Positions 36,051-48,300 of a DNA stretch of 64,000 bases are shown piece after piece. The position numbers were made by a program, and so were the translations under genes. Under the pieces are notes generated by a model, which saw nothing but the letters and a program-made list of their open reading frames with translations, was not told where the DNA came from and did not search any database. Numbering within the stretch: position 1 is the stretch's first letter; every line of letters begins with the position of its first letter. The DNA is taken from assembly GCA_034440615.1 (NCBI GenBank), contig JAOTOM010003684.1:112995-176994 (forward strand). Reading direction: 5' to 3'. This DNA comes from Ashinkailepas kermadecensis (taxonomy: Eukaryota; Arthropoda; Thecostraca; Neolepadidae).

Positions 36051-36790
36051 TCAATGCAATGTTTATGAATGCAGTTAACAAGATTGCTGTGCAAATCACT
36101 CATTTCTGGTAAGTTTGTGCTTTATTATGTTTTATGAATTCTTGGAATTTATAATTACAGTGCAATGTTTATCAATGTGACAAAGATTATGGGACCACTC
36201 ATTGTCTGTGCAAATGCTTACTTTCCAGGTTGTGAGCAAAAAAACACCAAAAAATGCTTTGAATTAGTTATAGCATAAAAAGAAATGTTTAAAAAAACAA
36301 CATAACCTAACCTAACCTCCCTTTGGAGAAAACAAATTATTTAAAAATTATAAAACTTAAATCAGTAAACTTAACTTAAATCTGAAAATTTTCCAAGTTA
36401 AAAAACCTAGCCCATCCTAACCTAACCTAACATAAGCTGCTTTTGAAACAATTTTCCAACTTAAAACCTAAACTAACTTAATGTAACCAAACATAACCTA
36501 TTTGTTTTGCATAACCTAATGTAACCAAACATAAACATTTGCATGGATGCAAATGTTTGTAAAAACTTGTATTGTTACCACCTTAAACCACAATAATATC
36601 TCATTTTCTCTGCAAATGCATATTTTTCCAAGTATGCATTTGCAGAGGAAATGAGGGGTCACATCATGTTTAGGATTTTCATAAGCATTGCATTAAAAAG
36701 AGAAATTCCAAGAAATCAGATATTACCTTAAGCTGCAAATTTTCCCCTGACCTAAGCTATCTTAACCATCCATGCAAGAAAGCAAATTTT
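36051..36790. mobile_element. AT-rich MITE-like repeats with perfect hairpin, copy B
   Basis: Two half-copies of the family around 36051-36240 and 36290-36610, then a hairpin at 36601-36654: tcattttctctgcaaatgca pairs with tgcatttgcagaggaaatga across a ten-base spacer, 21 of 22 positions. Degenerate cctaacctaacc runs at 36306 and 36418. No ORF. Confidence 0.6.
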
Positions 36791-37074
36791 TAATGTTTCA
36801 GATTCAGACAGTTCTCTCACCTGGTTCTCTCACCTGGTTGGCTCCCCATATACTCAAGCATCACTCACCCAGAGATGAGTTCCGTGCCCGATGAGGGGAG
36901 CCCGTATCTGCAGGTACGCCAGTCCCCTAGATTAAGGAAAATATTGTAATCAGATAGTCGGGCAAGACACAGGAACTGGAAAGTGTACCTTAAGCAGAAT
37001 TTGTATGCTTAGAGTAGCCACTACATTCTGCTAATATTTTGCTGTCAGTCAAGATTTCTGAAAAAGAAAATATC

Positions 37075-37703
37075 GAGATTAAATACAGAGATTGAATACA
37101 GAGATTGAGTATAGAGATTGAATACAGAGATTGAATGTAGATATATAGAGATCTCTATATTCTGAATATAGAGAAGTTAAGCTACTCGTCATGTTTGATT
37201 AGTATATTATCATGGTTAATCTATTCAATATATTCATGCAACAATGTGCAGAGATTTGAGTGCAATGCAGCTTTAAATGCACCCAGGTCCGTTAAGGTTA
37301 CTACATCATCAGGCAATGAGTTCCAAGTGGCACAACATCTGAGGCTAAAAAATATCTTCCTACAATCCACTGATGCACGCCTGTGAGCCAATTTCAGTGA
37401 GTGTCCACGTGTGTTCACCAATGGTGCCAGCAAAAACATGTCAGGGATCTTAATGGCAGAATGACCATGGAAAATCTTCCAACATTTGATAATGTCTGCT
37501 CGAATCAATCTACCTTTCACCGAGTACAGACCTAGTTTCCGTAATCTGGCACCATAATCCGGACCTTCCATCCCCTCTATGTTTCGTGTCCACCTTCTCT
37601 GTACTGATTCTAGTCGCCTCAAATCACCTATGTAACCTGTATTCCACACACACGATGCAAACTCCAAAAGAGGCCTGACATGAGTAATGTATAGGGTTTT
37701 CAA
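37075..37703 (-). pseudogene. RT C-terminal fragment of a second LINE family
   Basis: A 160-codon minus-strand frame, 37703-37221, reads THVRPLLEFASCVWNTG, RRLESVQRRWTRNIEGM, YGARLRKLGLYSVKGRLIRA and CCATWNSLPDDVV. This is the thumb and C-terminus of a non-LTR RT of a different lineage from the other copies here. The catalytic blocks are missing, so it is 5' truncated. Beyond its end, 37080-37150 holds about five copies of a roughly 17-bp unit (gattgaatacagagatt), probably the element's repetitive 3' tail. Confidence 0.8.
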
Positions 37704-37734
37704 ATAGTTTCAGATAATTTTTTCTTCAAAAGAA

Positions 37735-38290
37735 AATTTCATTATAAAACCTGACCTAACATAACTTAACCTATCTTAAGCTAACCTGAACTGCTTGAAG
37801 AAATGCTTCTTTTTCTTCAAGAATGAAACCAATGTCATTTTTTGGGGAAAAGTTGCAACACAAATTGAAAATCTTTCCAGCTTTTAACAAAGTCCTACCC
37901 TAACTTAACCTAACCAAACCAAACACCTTTGTATGCTTCATGGAGGTAAAATGTGTGTAAAACTTGCCTTGTGGTTACCTCAAGCTGCAATAATGCTGAT
38001 AAGTTTTACACACATTTTACCTCCATGAAGCAAACAAATGGGTTAGGTTCGCTGAAGTTAGGTTAGGTTAGGCTTTTCTGGGAGATTATTTTGATTTCTT
38101 ATTTGAATATTTGTTTTAAGGCAAATTTTGATTTTAGTTTTCTTGGAAAACAAGTCAAGCTAGATTTGGTTAGGTTGGGTTTAATTTTTTTTTGTTGAGA
38201 GCAATTTTGCTTGAAAATTTTACATTAAAACTAATGTTTTGTTGCATGAGAGGCAAGGCTAGGTTAGGTTGGGTTATGTGACATTTTTTT
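37735..38290. mobile_element. AT-rich MITE-like repeats, copies C and D (inverted)
   Basis: 37735-38000 carries the family landmarks in plus orientation (ttcatggaggtaaaatgtgt). From 38000 the sequence folds back: tttacacacattttacctcc and tgaagcaaacaaatgggtta are their complements. The two copies form a large hairpin flanked by cctaacc and ggttaggtt motifs. Confidence 0.55.
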
Positions 38291-38369
38291 CTTTATTTTG
38301 ATTGTTACTTTTTATGCTATATTATCCAACTCCAAGCCACTTTTTGGTTGTCATTTTTCCTCTTAGCTG

Positions 38370-38665
38370 AATAGCATGCATTTGCAGAGGAAATGAGTGG
38401 TCACATCATGTTTATCACATTCATAAACATTGCATTGAAGAAAGAAATTCCAAGAAATAAAAATTACCTTAAGCTGCAAATTTATTAAGCTGCCTAACAT
38501 TTTATGAAAAAACACACTTAAAATACAATTTTCTAACAATTTGTTTTCAAACAATTTTCCACTTAAAAAAGCCTAATCTAACAAAATGTAATCCATTTGT
38601 TTGCTTCATGAAAGTAAAATGTGTGTCAAACTTGTCTTGTAGAAACCTTAAACTGCAATAATACC
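38370..38665 (+). mobile_element. AT-rich MITE-like repeat, copy E
   Basis: Begins with gcatttgcagaggaaatgag, the same phrase as in the hairpin at 36633, and ends with aacttgtcttgtagaaacct and aactgcaataata. No ORF. Confidence 0.55.
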
Positions 38666-39142
38666 CCCAATTTACTCAATGTATTATGACTCCCCCAATC
38701 ATTTTCAGAACTCAATGCAGACAGGGCAGAAGAATGCATGGGGTGCCACACCACCTTACAGAAGCAAAAGGCATATTGCACCCCATTGGTGAGCCCACTA
38801 CAATTGCTTACTCTCTAGATCATGCCACACTAAAAAAAAAACTAAAAGTTAAGCTCCACATCATGCCAGTTATACAGGTAGGTATTGCTAGAACACATAG
38901 CAAATGTGTTCACAGCAAATGTGTGAACACATAGCACATGATAATAAGGCCAAAATAGGGCTTCTAAGGTGAACTTTTGTACCACATGGACAAGAGTATA
39001 CTTGTTTGGGCCTCCACTCCCTTACCTGGATTGTACTACTGTTCCATGCTACAATATCCCATCCCATGCCACCCTTGTTCAAAGAACCATCAAATATATG
39101 CATTTCACATACACTTTCTCTTGAGTGTTCTTCCTCTTTCAG

Positions 39143-39250
39143 GTTGTGACTTTATCCACAAAGTCGTGAGCCTGCTTTTGTGATAATGGCGGTGCTGATT
39201 TGGGCTGGCTGAGGATTCTGTAATGCCAACGAAACCTCTGGACATCCGCC
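39143..39250 (+). promoter_or_regulatory. Candidate 5' UTR exon portion with upstream ATGs
   Basis: A good splice acceptor (ttcttcctctttcag, ending 39142) precedes this stretch, which suggests a non-coding first exon further upstream. Two ATGs at 39186 and 39222 start short frames that are out of frame with the BLTP2 start at 39251; the first stops within eight codons. They could reduce initiation or may simply lie outside the transcript. Confidence 0.4.
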
Positions 39251-39358
39251 ATGCATCTTGGGTGGCTGATGCTCTCTGTGGTGGTGATGTACTACATGGT
39301 GACGCGACTGCTACCACAGCTGCTGTCCTGGCTGCTGGTCCACCGCTACAGTCTTCAG
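39251..39358 (+). CDS. BLTP2: BLTP2 exon 1 (residues 1-36)
   Basis: Starts MHLGWLMLSVVVMYYMVTRL and encodes a hydrophobic helix followed by a short basic segment, matching the N-terminal ER anchor of the family. The donor is CAG|gtaact, and the exon ends in phase 0. The start was chosen because the two upstream ATGs are out of frame and the helix begins here. Confidence 0.85.
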
Positions 39359-42300
39359 GTAACTGTTGAGTGGCTGCTGTCCTGGCTGATGGTAAGTAAG
39401 GCCAAGTAAGGCCTGTGTGTATGGATGTGTAAACATGATCAAGTGTTTGAGACCTCTGAATATTCACGCTTCAAGCATTGTGAGAACTGGTATGTAATAC
39501 CAAGTCATTAATATCACCTGATGGAAAATTCTCAGATGAAAACATGTATGTAGCTTCTCAGCTACTTACCTGACAAACAACATTTTTGCAGCTGTCGCTA
39601 GGCAAGATCGGCCTCCATCCTCTCTGTGTGTATGGCCTGCGAGTAGCTCGTGGTCCAGTCAAGCTGTCGGCTGACAGGGTCACCATCACCAGCAGTCTCT
39701 TCAACAGTCAGGTGAGCTATGGCACCCCCAGGTATGGGGAGTGTGATTGCCCGGTGTGATTGTCAGCTGGTGACAGGGTCACCATCACTAGCAGCCTCTT
39801 CAACAGTCAGGTGGGCTATGGCACCCCCAGGTGTGGGGAGTGTTGTTGTGAGGTGTGATTGTCAGCAGGTGACAGGGACACTGTCACTAGCAGCCTCTTC
39901 AACAATGGAATTCAGCTGTGGAACCAGAATATGGTGAGCATATGCAGCATGCAGTACATAGGTTTCCACCATCAGCTATGGGTGCCCCTGTGTGACCATC
40001 AGACCCTGTGTGGCTGGCAGGTGTGACAGGTGACCCTCTGTGTCTGTCAGGTGTGACTGGTGACTGTATGGCTGCTAGGTGTGACAGGTGAACCTGTGTG
40101 GCTGCTGCGTGTGACAGGTGACCCTGTGTGACCAGCAGGTGTAACTGGTGGCCCTGTGTGTCTGTCAGTTGTGACAGGTGACCCTGTGTGGCTGCTAGGT
40201 ATGACTGGTGACTATGTGGTCGGCTGATGTGACAGGTGACCCTGTGTGTCTGTCAGGTGCATCAGGTGACTGTGGTTGTGTGACTGTGTGACCAGCAGGT
40301 ATGACAGGTGACCATGTGCTGCTGGCTGATGTGACTGGTGACCCTGTGTGACCGTCAGATGTGACAGGTGACCCTGTGACCATTAGGTGTGACAGGTAAT
40401 CCTGTGTGGCCGCTAGGTGTGACAGGTAACCCTGTGTGCCCGGCAGGTACACCGGCCACTGGTAGTATGCCTGTAGTGCTGGTGGAGCAGACTGACAGGT
40501 GACCCTGTGTGGCCGACAGGTGCGACAGATGACCTGTGTGACCGGCAGGTACACCGGCCGCTGGCGGTGTGTCTGTACAGTGTGCTGGTGGAGCAGACTG
40601 ACCGATGGCCCGACACGGCCGGAGCAGCGGGGCGCCGGTCCGGCTCGGCCGTCTCCCAGCTGCTGTCGGTGGCCCAGTTCGCCGGCCTCTACCTGCACCA
40701 GCTGCGCGCCGTCTGCGGCGGCGGACCCGCCCGGCGGCTCCACCTGGACGCCGATAGGTACTGGCTGACGGCACGGCCACCACCCCTGCCCGACGGATGC
40801 TGATCGCCATCCTCTGTTGCCGTCCGTCACAGGCGCTGATTACGCGACTTGCTTCATTTGTTCCTTCAAGGGAAAATGCCGCCGTGTTGAGATGCCACCA
40901 TCAACATAACCACTCTGCAATAGGCTATGTTACTATCACAGGAAAAAAACATTTCTCAGCACCGTTTTGCAGGGTGTCCCAACTGAAATGTTCATAAGTT
41001 CTCCCACGCTTGAATACCAGCTCACTGTCCGAGTGTAATGGCATGGTGTGCACCTATTCTAAGTATTTTGCGGTCGTCAGAACCGCTATGCTAGCGAAAC
41101 AAATTGTCGTTAAGCAAAAGTTACGTTTGATGTTTTTATCATAGAAATCATGTGCAATATTTTAAGATGTCCATCACGAATGACGTCTGCAATTTACGAC
41201 TTTTCGCCAGTTAAGGCGGGCGTGGTGGTAGAGAGATAAGACCACTTTTAGCCAGCTTTTTGCCAATCCGGAAATATGAGATGTTGGTGCCCGCGCGATC
41301 GCATTTCCGCTGTGTGGGGTCACTGTGGTGTTCTCTCGTAGGTCCTCTGTGCGCCGCCAGGGTGTAGTTGCTCGATTCGCCGCCAGGGGTCAGCGTAGCT
41401 GCTCCTTTCGCCGCCAGAGTGGGCATTGCTGCTGGGTTCGTCTCCAGGGTGACAGCGTAGTTACTCGGTTCGCCGCCAGGGTGACTGTGGAAGGCACCAA
41501 CACGATCGACAACGAGCTGACGCTGGTGCTGCGGGTGGCCTCGCTACACGCCAGTCTGGTCGACGTACGGGCTCAGGAGCATCCCCTTGGTCGGCTGTTG
41601 ACAGAGCTGGAGCTACAGACAACTGTAGTACAGGTGGGATACTGCTCGATCCTGGCCTCTGGAGTGTCCCCTGGGTCAGCTGTTAACAGAGCTGGAGCTA
41701 CAGACAACTGTAGTACAGGTGGGACATCCCTCCATCCTGGCCTCTGGAGTGTCCCCTGGGTCAGCTGTTAACTGAGCTGGAGCTACCGACAACTGTAGTA
41801 CAGGTGGGATACTGCTCGATCCTGGCCTCTGGAGTGTCCCCTGGGTCAGCTGTTAACAGAGCTGGAGCTACAGACAACTGTAGTACAGGTGGGATACTGC
41901 TCCATCCTGGCCTCTGGTGTGTCCCCTGGGTCAGCTGTTAACTGAGCTGAAGCTACAGACAACTGTAGTACAGGTGGGATACTGCTCGATCCTGGCCTCT
42001 GGAGTGTCCCCTGGGTCAGCTGTTAACGTTAACAGAGCTGGAGCTACAGACAACTGTAGTACAGGTGGGATACTGCTCCATCCTGGCCTCTGGTGTGTCC
42101 CCTGTGTCAGCTGTTAACAGAGCTGGAGCTACAGACAACTGTAGTACAGGTGGGATACTGCTCGATCCTGGCCTCTGGAGTGTCCCCTGGATCAGCTGTT
42201 AACAGAGCTGGAGTTACAGACAACTGTAGTACAGGTGGGATACTGCTCGATCCTGGCCTCTGGAGTGTCCCCTGGGTCAGCTGTTAACTGAGCTGGAGCT

Positions 42301-45300
42301 AGACAACTGTAGTACAGGTGGGATACTGCTCGATCCTGGCCTCTGGGGTGTCTCCTGGATCAGCTGTTAACAGAGCTGGAGCTACAGACAACTGTAGTAC
42401 AGGTGGGATACTGCTCGATCCTGGCCTCTGGAGTGTCTCCTGGGTCAGCTGTTAACAGAGCTGGAGCTACAGACAACTGTAGTACAGGTGGGATACTGCT
42501 CCATCCTGGCCTCTGGTGTGTCCCCTGGGTCAGCTGTTAACAGAGCTGGAGCTACAGACAACTGTAGTACAGGTGGGATACTGCTCCATCCTGGCCTCTG
42601 GTGTGTCCCCTGGGTCAGCTGTTAACTGAGCTGAAGCTACAGACAACTGTAGTACAGGTGGGATACTGCTCGATCCTGGCCTCTGGAGTGTCCCCTGGAT
42701 CAGCTGTTAACAGAGCTGGAGTTACAGACAACTAGTACAGGTGGGATACTGCTCCATCCTGGCCTCTGGCGTGTCCCCTGGGTCAGCTGTTAACAGAGCT
42801 GGAGCTACAGACAACTGTAGTACAGGTGGGATACTGCTCGATCCTGGCCTCTGGAGTGTCCCCTGGGTCAGCTGTTAACAGAGCTGGAGCTACAGACAAC
42901 TAGTACAGGTGGGACACCCCTCCATCATGGCCTCTGGTGTGTTCCCTGGGTCAGCTGTCAACAGAGCTGAAGCCATGGATCATTGTATTGCCAATGGAAT
43001 ACTCATCCATCCTGACCTCAGGGGCGTCCCCTGAGTTGACTTGTCAAGAAAGTAACAGCATCCATAGTACAGATATGGTGACAATTGTTTCTTAGTGGGT
43101 GGAAAATACACCATGAATTCCACAATTGACACCTCTTACAACTGAATTCCATCCTCATTATGGTTTTGACATCTTCCTTTTTATGCTCTGTGCTAAAAAA
43201 ATAGATGTCATGTCATTAATGTTCTGACCTGAATTTAATTGGTGTCTAAAATTGCAATGTATCAAATCAATGATACCCTCATGACAAATTTTAACATTGT
43301 GATGCTTTCTTTGCATGTCGCCCACCTAATGAAAAGGCATCGTTTTACACGCTACACAGGTGTGCGCTGGCAGCAGACGACGCCCTTCCTTTCTGGTCAA
43401 GTATGATATGTGATAGGAATGTGGGCACGATGTTGTTGTTGAGCCTCCAATCTTGCCTGTCTGCTCATGGCCTCAAACCAGATCTGGCTGCAGTTGAAGT
43501 GATGTGATCTGATCTGATCTGACCTGACCTGACCTGACGTCATGATGTCGAGACCATTCCCTACTGCAGCTGACCTGGTCTGACGTGACCTGATCTGACA
43601 ATTCATTGCTGCTGCTGGTCTGACATAATCTGCCTTCATAGTTCCAGATAAGTCCCTGCTGCAGCTGACTTCACTTCATGGTCCTAGACTAATCCCTAAT
43701 CTTGGCTGCAGTTTACCTGACCTCATCGTCCCAGACGAGTCTGTTGCACGTGATCGAACGAGATCTGATCTAGAAGGAGGCGGATGGCAATAGCCAGGCG
43801 GAGGACATATTTATGCGTCTGGCCCAACTTGACGTCATCCTCACGTATCGGACCAGCTCCCGATCCAGCTAACCTGACGTGACCTGACAGGAGGCAAACG
43901 GCATTGTCCAGGTGGAGGACGTCTCCATTCGGCTGGCCCGGCCTGACCTCATGGTGTCAGACCAGCTCCTGCTTCATCTGACATCTGACGGCCGGCCGCA
44001 TCTCGGCCAAAGCCATCCGGCACGCCCAAACACCTCGCTACCTGCCTGGCAAGGTCAGCCATCCGGCACGCCCACACACCTCGCTACCTGCCTGGCGAGG
44101 TCAGCCATCCGGTACGCCCGCACACCTCGCTACCTGCCTGGCAGGGTCAGCCATCCGGCACGCCCGCACACCTCGTTACCTGCCTGGCAAGGTCAGCCAT
44201 TCGGCACGCCCGCACACCTCGCTACCCGCCTGACAGGTCAGACACTGACGCGCATCGCAACACACCTCGCTACCTGCCTGGCAAGGTCAGCCATCCGGCA
44301 CGCCCGCACACCTCGCTACCTGCCTGGCAAGGTCAGCCATCCGGCACGCCCGCACACCTCGCTACCTGCCTGGCGAGGTCAGCCATCCGGCACGCCCGCA
44401 CACCTCGCTACCTGCCTGGCAAGGTCAGCCATCCGGCACGCCCGCACACCTCGCTACCTGCCTGGCAAGGTCAGCCATCCGGCACGCCCGCACACCTCGC
44501 TACCTGCCTGGCAAGGTCAGCCATCCGGCACCCCACACACCTCGCTACCTGCCTGACAGGTCAGACACTGACGCGCATCGCAACACACCTCGCTACCTGC
44601 CGGATTGGTCAGACACTGATACGGCACCGCAGCACACCTCGCTACCTGTCTTACAGATCAGACGCTGACGCGCACCGTAGCACACCTCGTTACCTGCCTG
44701 ACAGGTCAGACACTGACGCACCCCGCATCACTTCGCTACCTGCTTGACAGGTCAGACACTGACCTGACAATGAAGCGAGCCATCGGTCTGAATGGCGCGG
44801 TCAGAATCTCTGGTCATGCGAAAGTTGTCAGGGTCGAAACCAAGTCAGAATCAGGAGTTAATATGTTCGTAGTTTTTCAACAGTTATACACATCCGAGAG
44901 AAAATTGTCACAATGTTAGAGGAGACCAGGATGGACACCAATCTCTGAGTGTGGACCAATACTCTGACTGGCTGTGAAAATACGGCCGGATCCCATACTG
45001 CAGAGATGCTAGTTTACCGTGCCAGTGCGTACTAGCTGTCCTCTTTGGCACTCTTGCTTTTCTCCCATTATCATCTTTTTCATCGCCTTTGCTGCATATC
45101 TCTTGTTGTTTTGTTTTTATCTGTACCTGCCCTCTTAGTTTTTGTGTGGTGATCGCGCCTTCCCCTAACTGAAGTGATCAGGTTGAAGGTTCGCTGAGCG
45201 CGTAGCCTCCTGGCTCCCCGGATACCATTTGACATGATACTGGCAACGCTGTAGAGCAGAACCATTTGAGTGCCATAAAAGTGCCCGGGTTTCTTCTCGT

Positions 45301-48300
45301 CAGATCTGGTGCCTGAACTCTGCGTCAGAGCCAGTTCACCGAGGTCCGCCTGGCTGACTTGTGTCTGACACCGGGGAAAGTTCGTTCCGGTCGCTGACCG
45401 GACTATTTTCCCAACCCTGTGCACAGTGTACAGCTTTGATCGAACAATAAGTCTTTCTTTCTTCAGCAATCAACATTCTTTCATTTTTCTAGTTCGTCCC
45501 AATTTCAATGCGGTTCATTAAATGTACGGCTGCTCACAACCAGATACAAATACCGATGAAAACGGCGATTCTTTCATTGTATGAGCCTTAAGTTTCAGTT
45601 GCACCTGCACCGGTAGTGATCAGTTGTATTGTATCCCGGTAGGCCGGTGCGGCGGCTTACTTGCTGGGCGATATCTGGCCAGTGTTTGCCAACAGTTGTC
45701 GCATTGTGCGGCGGTCCGACTAGTATCAATCTGTGCCTCCGCGCACATGAGCGAGGGGAGTATCGATGGAAGCATGCGAAGGCACCCGCCTTGCGATTTT
45801 GAATGAGAACAGGTGCTGTCGCTTTGCGGGCATCTGTGATCATAAGTACTCGTTGTCTTGTGGTTTGCAGGCATGTTAACGACTTGAAATCATTGTGTAG
45901 TTTATGCATTTATTTAGCCTGGCCACGGATAATAGTAAACGGATTGGAAACTCTCGAGCGGCACTTTGATGTTTGCGACCACCGACCTATACTAGCAACA
46001 TCTATCGGACGATCGGAGAACTAATCCTGGATAGGAAATGCGAAGGACACCCCATCTAAAAAGCTTGACGGGATGGAGAAATATAGCTGTATCGGCCTTC
46101 TAGCACGCGTCGTTTGGAGAGAAAAAAACTGCGCCTTCGGCGCCAGCCGGGAACGCATTCTCCAGTAGCCGCCATCTCTTCGGCCGCCATATAGAACCAT
46201 GAAGCTCGTGACCAACTAACCTGTGCCGACTAACTGAGGGAAGCGGAGTGTCAGGAGAGCCGGCAGAAAACAAGAGAGAGCACCTGCCCCCCTCCCCTTC
46301 CAACCGTATATGCCTGGGACTCGTCTGGGGCAGGCAAATTCTATTCCGATGGCCCCCCCCCGAAAGGGCTGCTGATTGGCCAAAGACCGATTGGCTGATT
46401 GGCCCTGGCAGTCACATTTTCCCTGAGGTACCTTCTTTGACAAACTAGGGGACCCTGAGCAGGCATAGGAGCACATGATGAACATTGATTGGGCCGAGGG
46501 GCCCCGGAACAGCCATTGTAGCCCTCTGAGGCACTGTCAGGGGCCCCCTGCTTGACCCCTTTGCAACAGGAAATGGTAGTTTTCATACCTACGTGGCATA
46601 CAAGCGTATGATATATAATATATATCATATAATAGCATGTGCTATGATATGATGGACCAGATAGCGTACAATAATGAAAAATAATCAAATAAAGGTATCA
46701 TGAGCACGTGCCTAAAACAGGTGATGCAAGGTTGTATGTTACATGGCAAAAAAGCAAATATATAATTACTTGCAAACCAAATCAACACAGACAGAAAGAA
46801 ACATGTATTGTGTGCAAGGATAGCAATATAATTTAACATTTGTACCCCATAATTACTTTTTCTTACTAAATCATTATGACAAACCTGCATGACTTTTGAA
46901 AACATGGCACATATCAACAACCCAAAACCTTGGCAACCTTTTGTGTCAGACAATTCCTCCTTCAGACTGCTCCTCAGTCTCAAATCGGACATACTTCAGC
47001 CAAACCCCTTAGTTTCAGAGCTGCATATGAAGGTGAAAATGGGTACATTTACGGCGCCCCCCCTTGACCAATGTTTCAAGCCAAACAAAAGCTCAAGCAG
47101 ACTAAATACCAGTGATTCGGATTTCTCGTTATTTAGAGTAAATAACTGGGCAATGCAATGGAGAATTACATGCTTCACTTGATCTAAAACGCATAAGTTA
47201 CTTCCAAAAACACAATGCTCCATAAACGTAGTACACCATGCCATGCATTTAAATGTCCCCTGAAACAAAAAAATGGAGGCATAGATGTTTTTAATTAATT
47301 CCTTACTGCCACAGGGCTTCATGCAGCAGGATCACGGTTCCCTGGCTTCTCCAAAAAGCGGAAATTAACTGAAACTAAACGACGCGTTACTCTCCAACGC
47401 AGGCATGTGCCGCTGGAATCAAACAATATCCTAGCCAGGATTAGCTTCGGCCTCCCACCGCCAGGTGGCCGTCCTTGGTCGCCGATTCCGGGGAGTTTCC
47501 TATCCGTCTACTATTATCCGTGACCTGGCTCTAGAATATGTAGGCACTGTGTCCTCATGCGGGTGGCGTGGGTCGTATTCAACTATGAGACAGACATGGC
47601 AGTTACTATGCTTTTTAATACCCAGCATACACCAATAGTTGGCTGACATGCACTCGCATCGCCGTCGGCTGTCAGACACCGGCGCGCCTGGGAAGTCCGA
47701 GGAATATTGTCCGGCCTTCAGATCTGTGGCCGCCTCTCTGCCAGTCTGATCCCCCGCCCTGTCAGCAGGCCTGGTGCCGCGCTCCGCCTCGCTGTCGTTC
47801 TCCGGTCTGCTGATGACGTCGCTGCACGGCGACAGTCAGCTGACTACGCAGCTGGGCGTCTGCCGGCTGGAGATGGCGACGGTGGCGCAGCCCGCGGTCG
47901 GCCCGGCGCGGCGCCTGGCCGAGGCCACCGTGTCGCTGCGTCTGGAGGAGCTCAGTGTCGACTCGGCCGGGGCGCGGCTGGCCGGCCTGGCCAACCTGCA
48001 GGTGCGTACACCTGCACTGCAGTCGGGCCGTCGAGGGTTCGAGCCTCGGCAGCCGGCGAGGCTCGGCAGCCAGGCGTGGGAATTGTGAGCGCGCGAGTGG
48101 CAATTATCGGTAGTCAGGTGTTGATTTGCTTCTGTTGGCCGCTTGGTTCGTCATCGAACGGTGTCGCTGCCGCCGCGCCCGTGTTGCTGCTTCTGAAGAT
48201 CTTGATGAGCCTGAAGATGGTGACACCGACCCGCTATGTTTGCGGCTCGGCGTGATGGTGTCGGTGCCGGGCACGGTCTGCGGTCCCGTTCTGGTGTGCG

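Noticed and set aside
43912..44556. A 214-codon protein over the exon 5 array
   Set aside because: The 46-bp step changes the frame at every unit; only the first part is a plausible exon.
48040..48100. tRNA-like gagggttcgagcctcgg phrase in intron 6
   Set aside because: A B-box-like phrase alone, with no A-box at the right distance.
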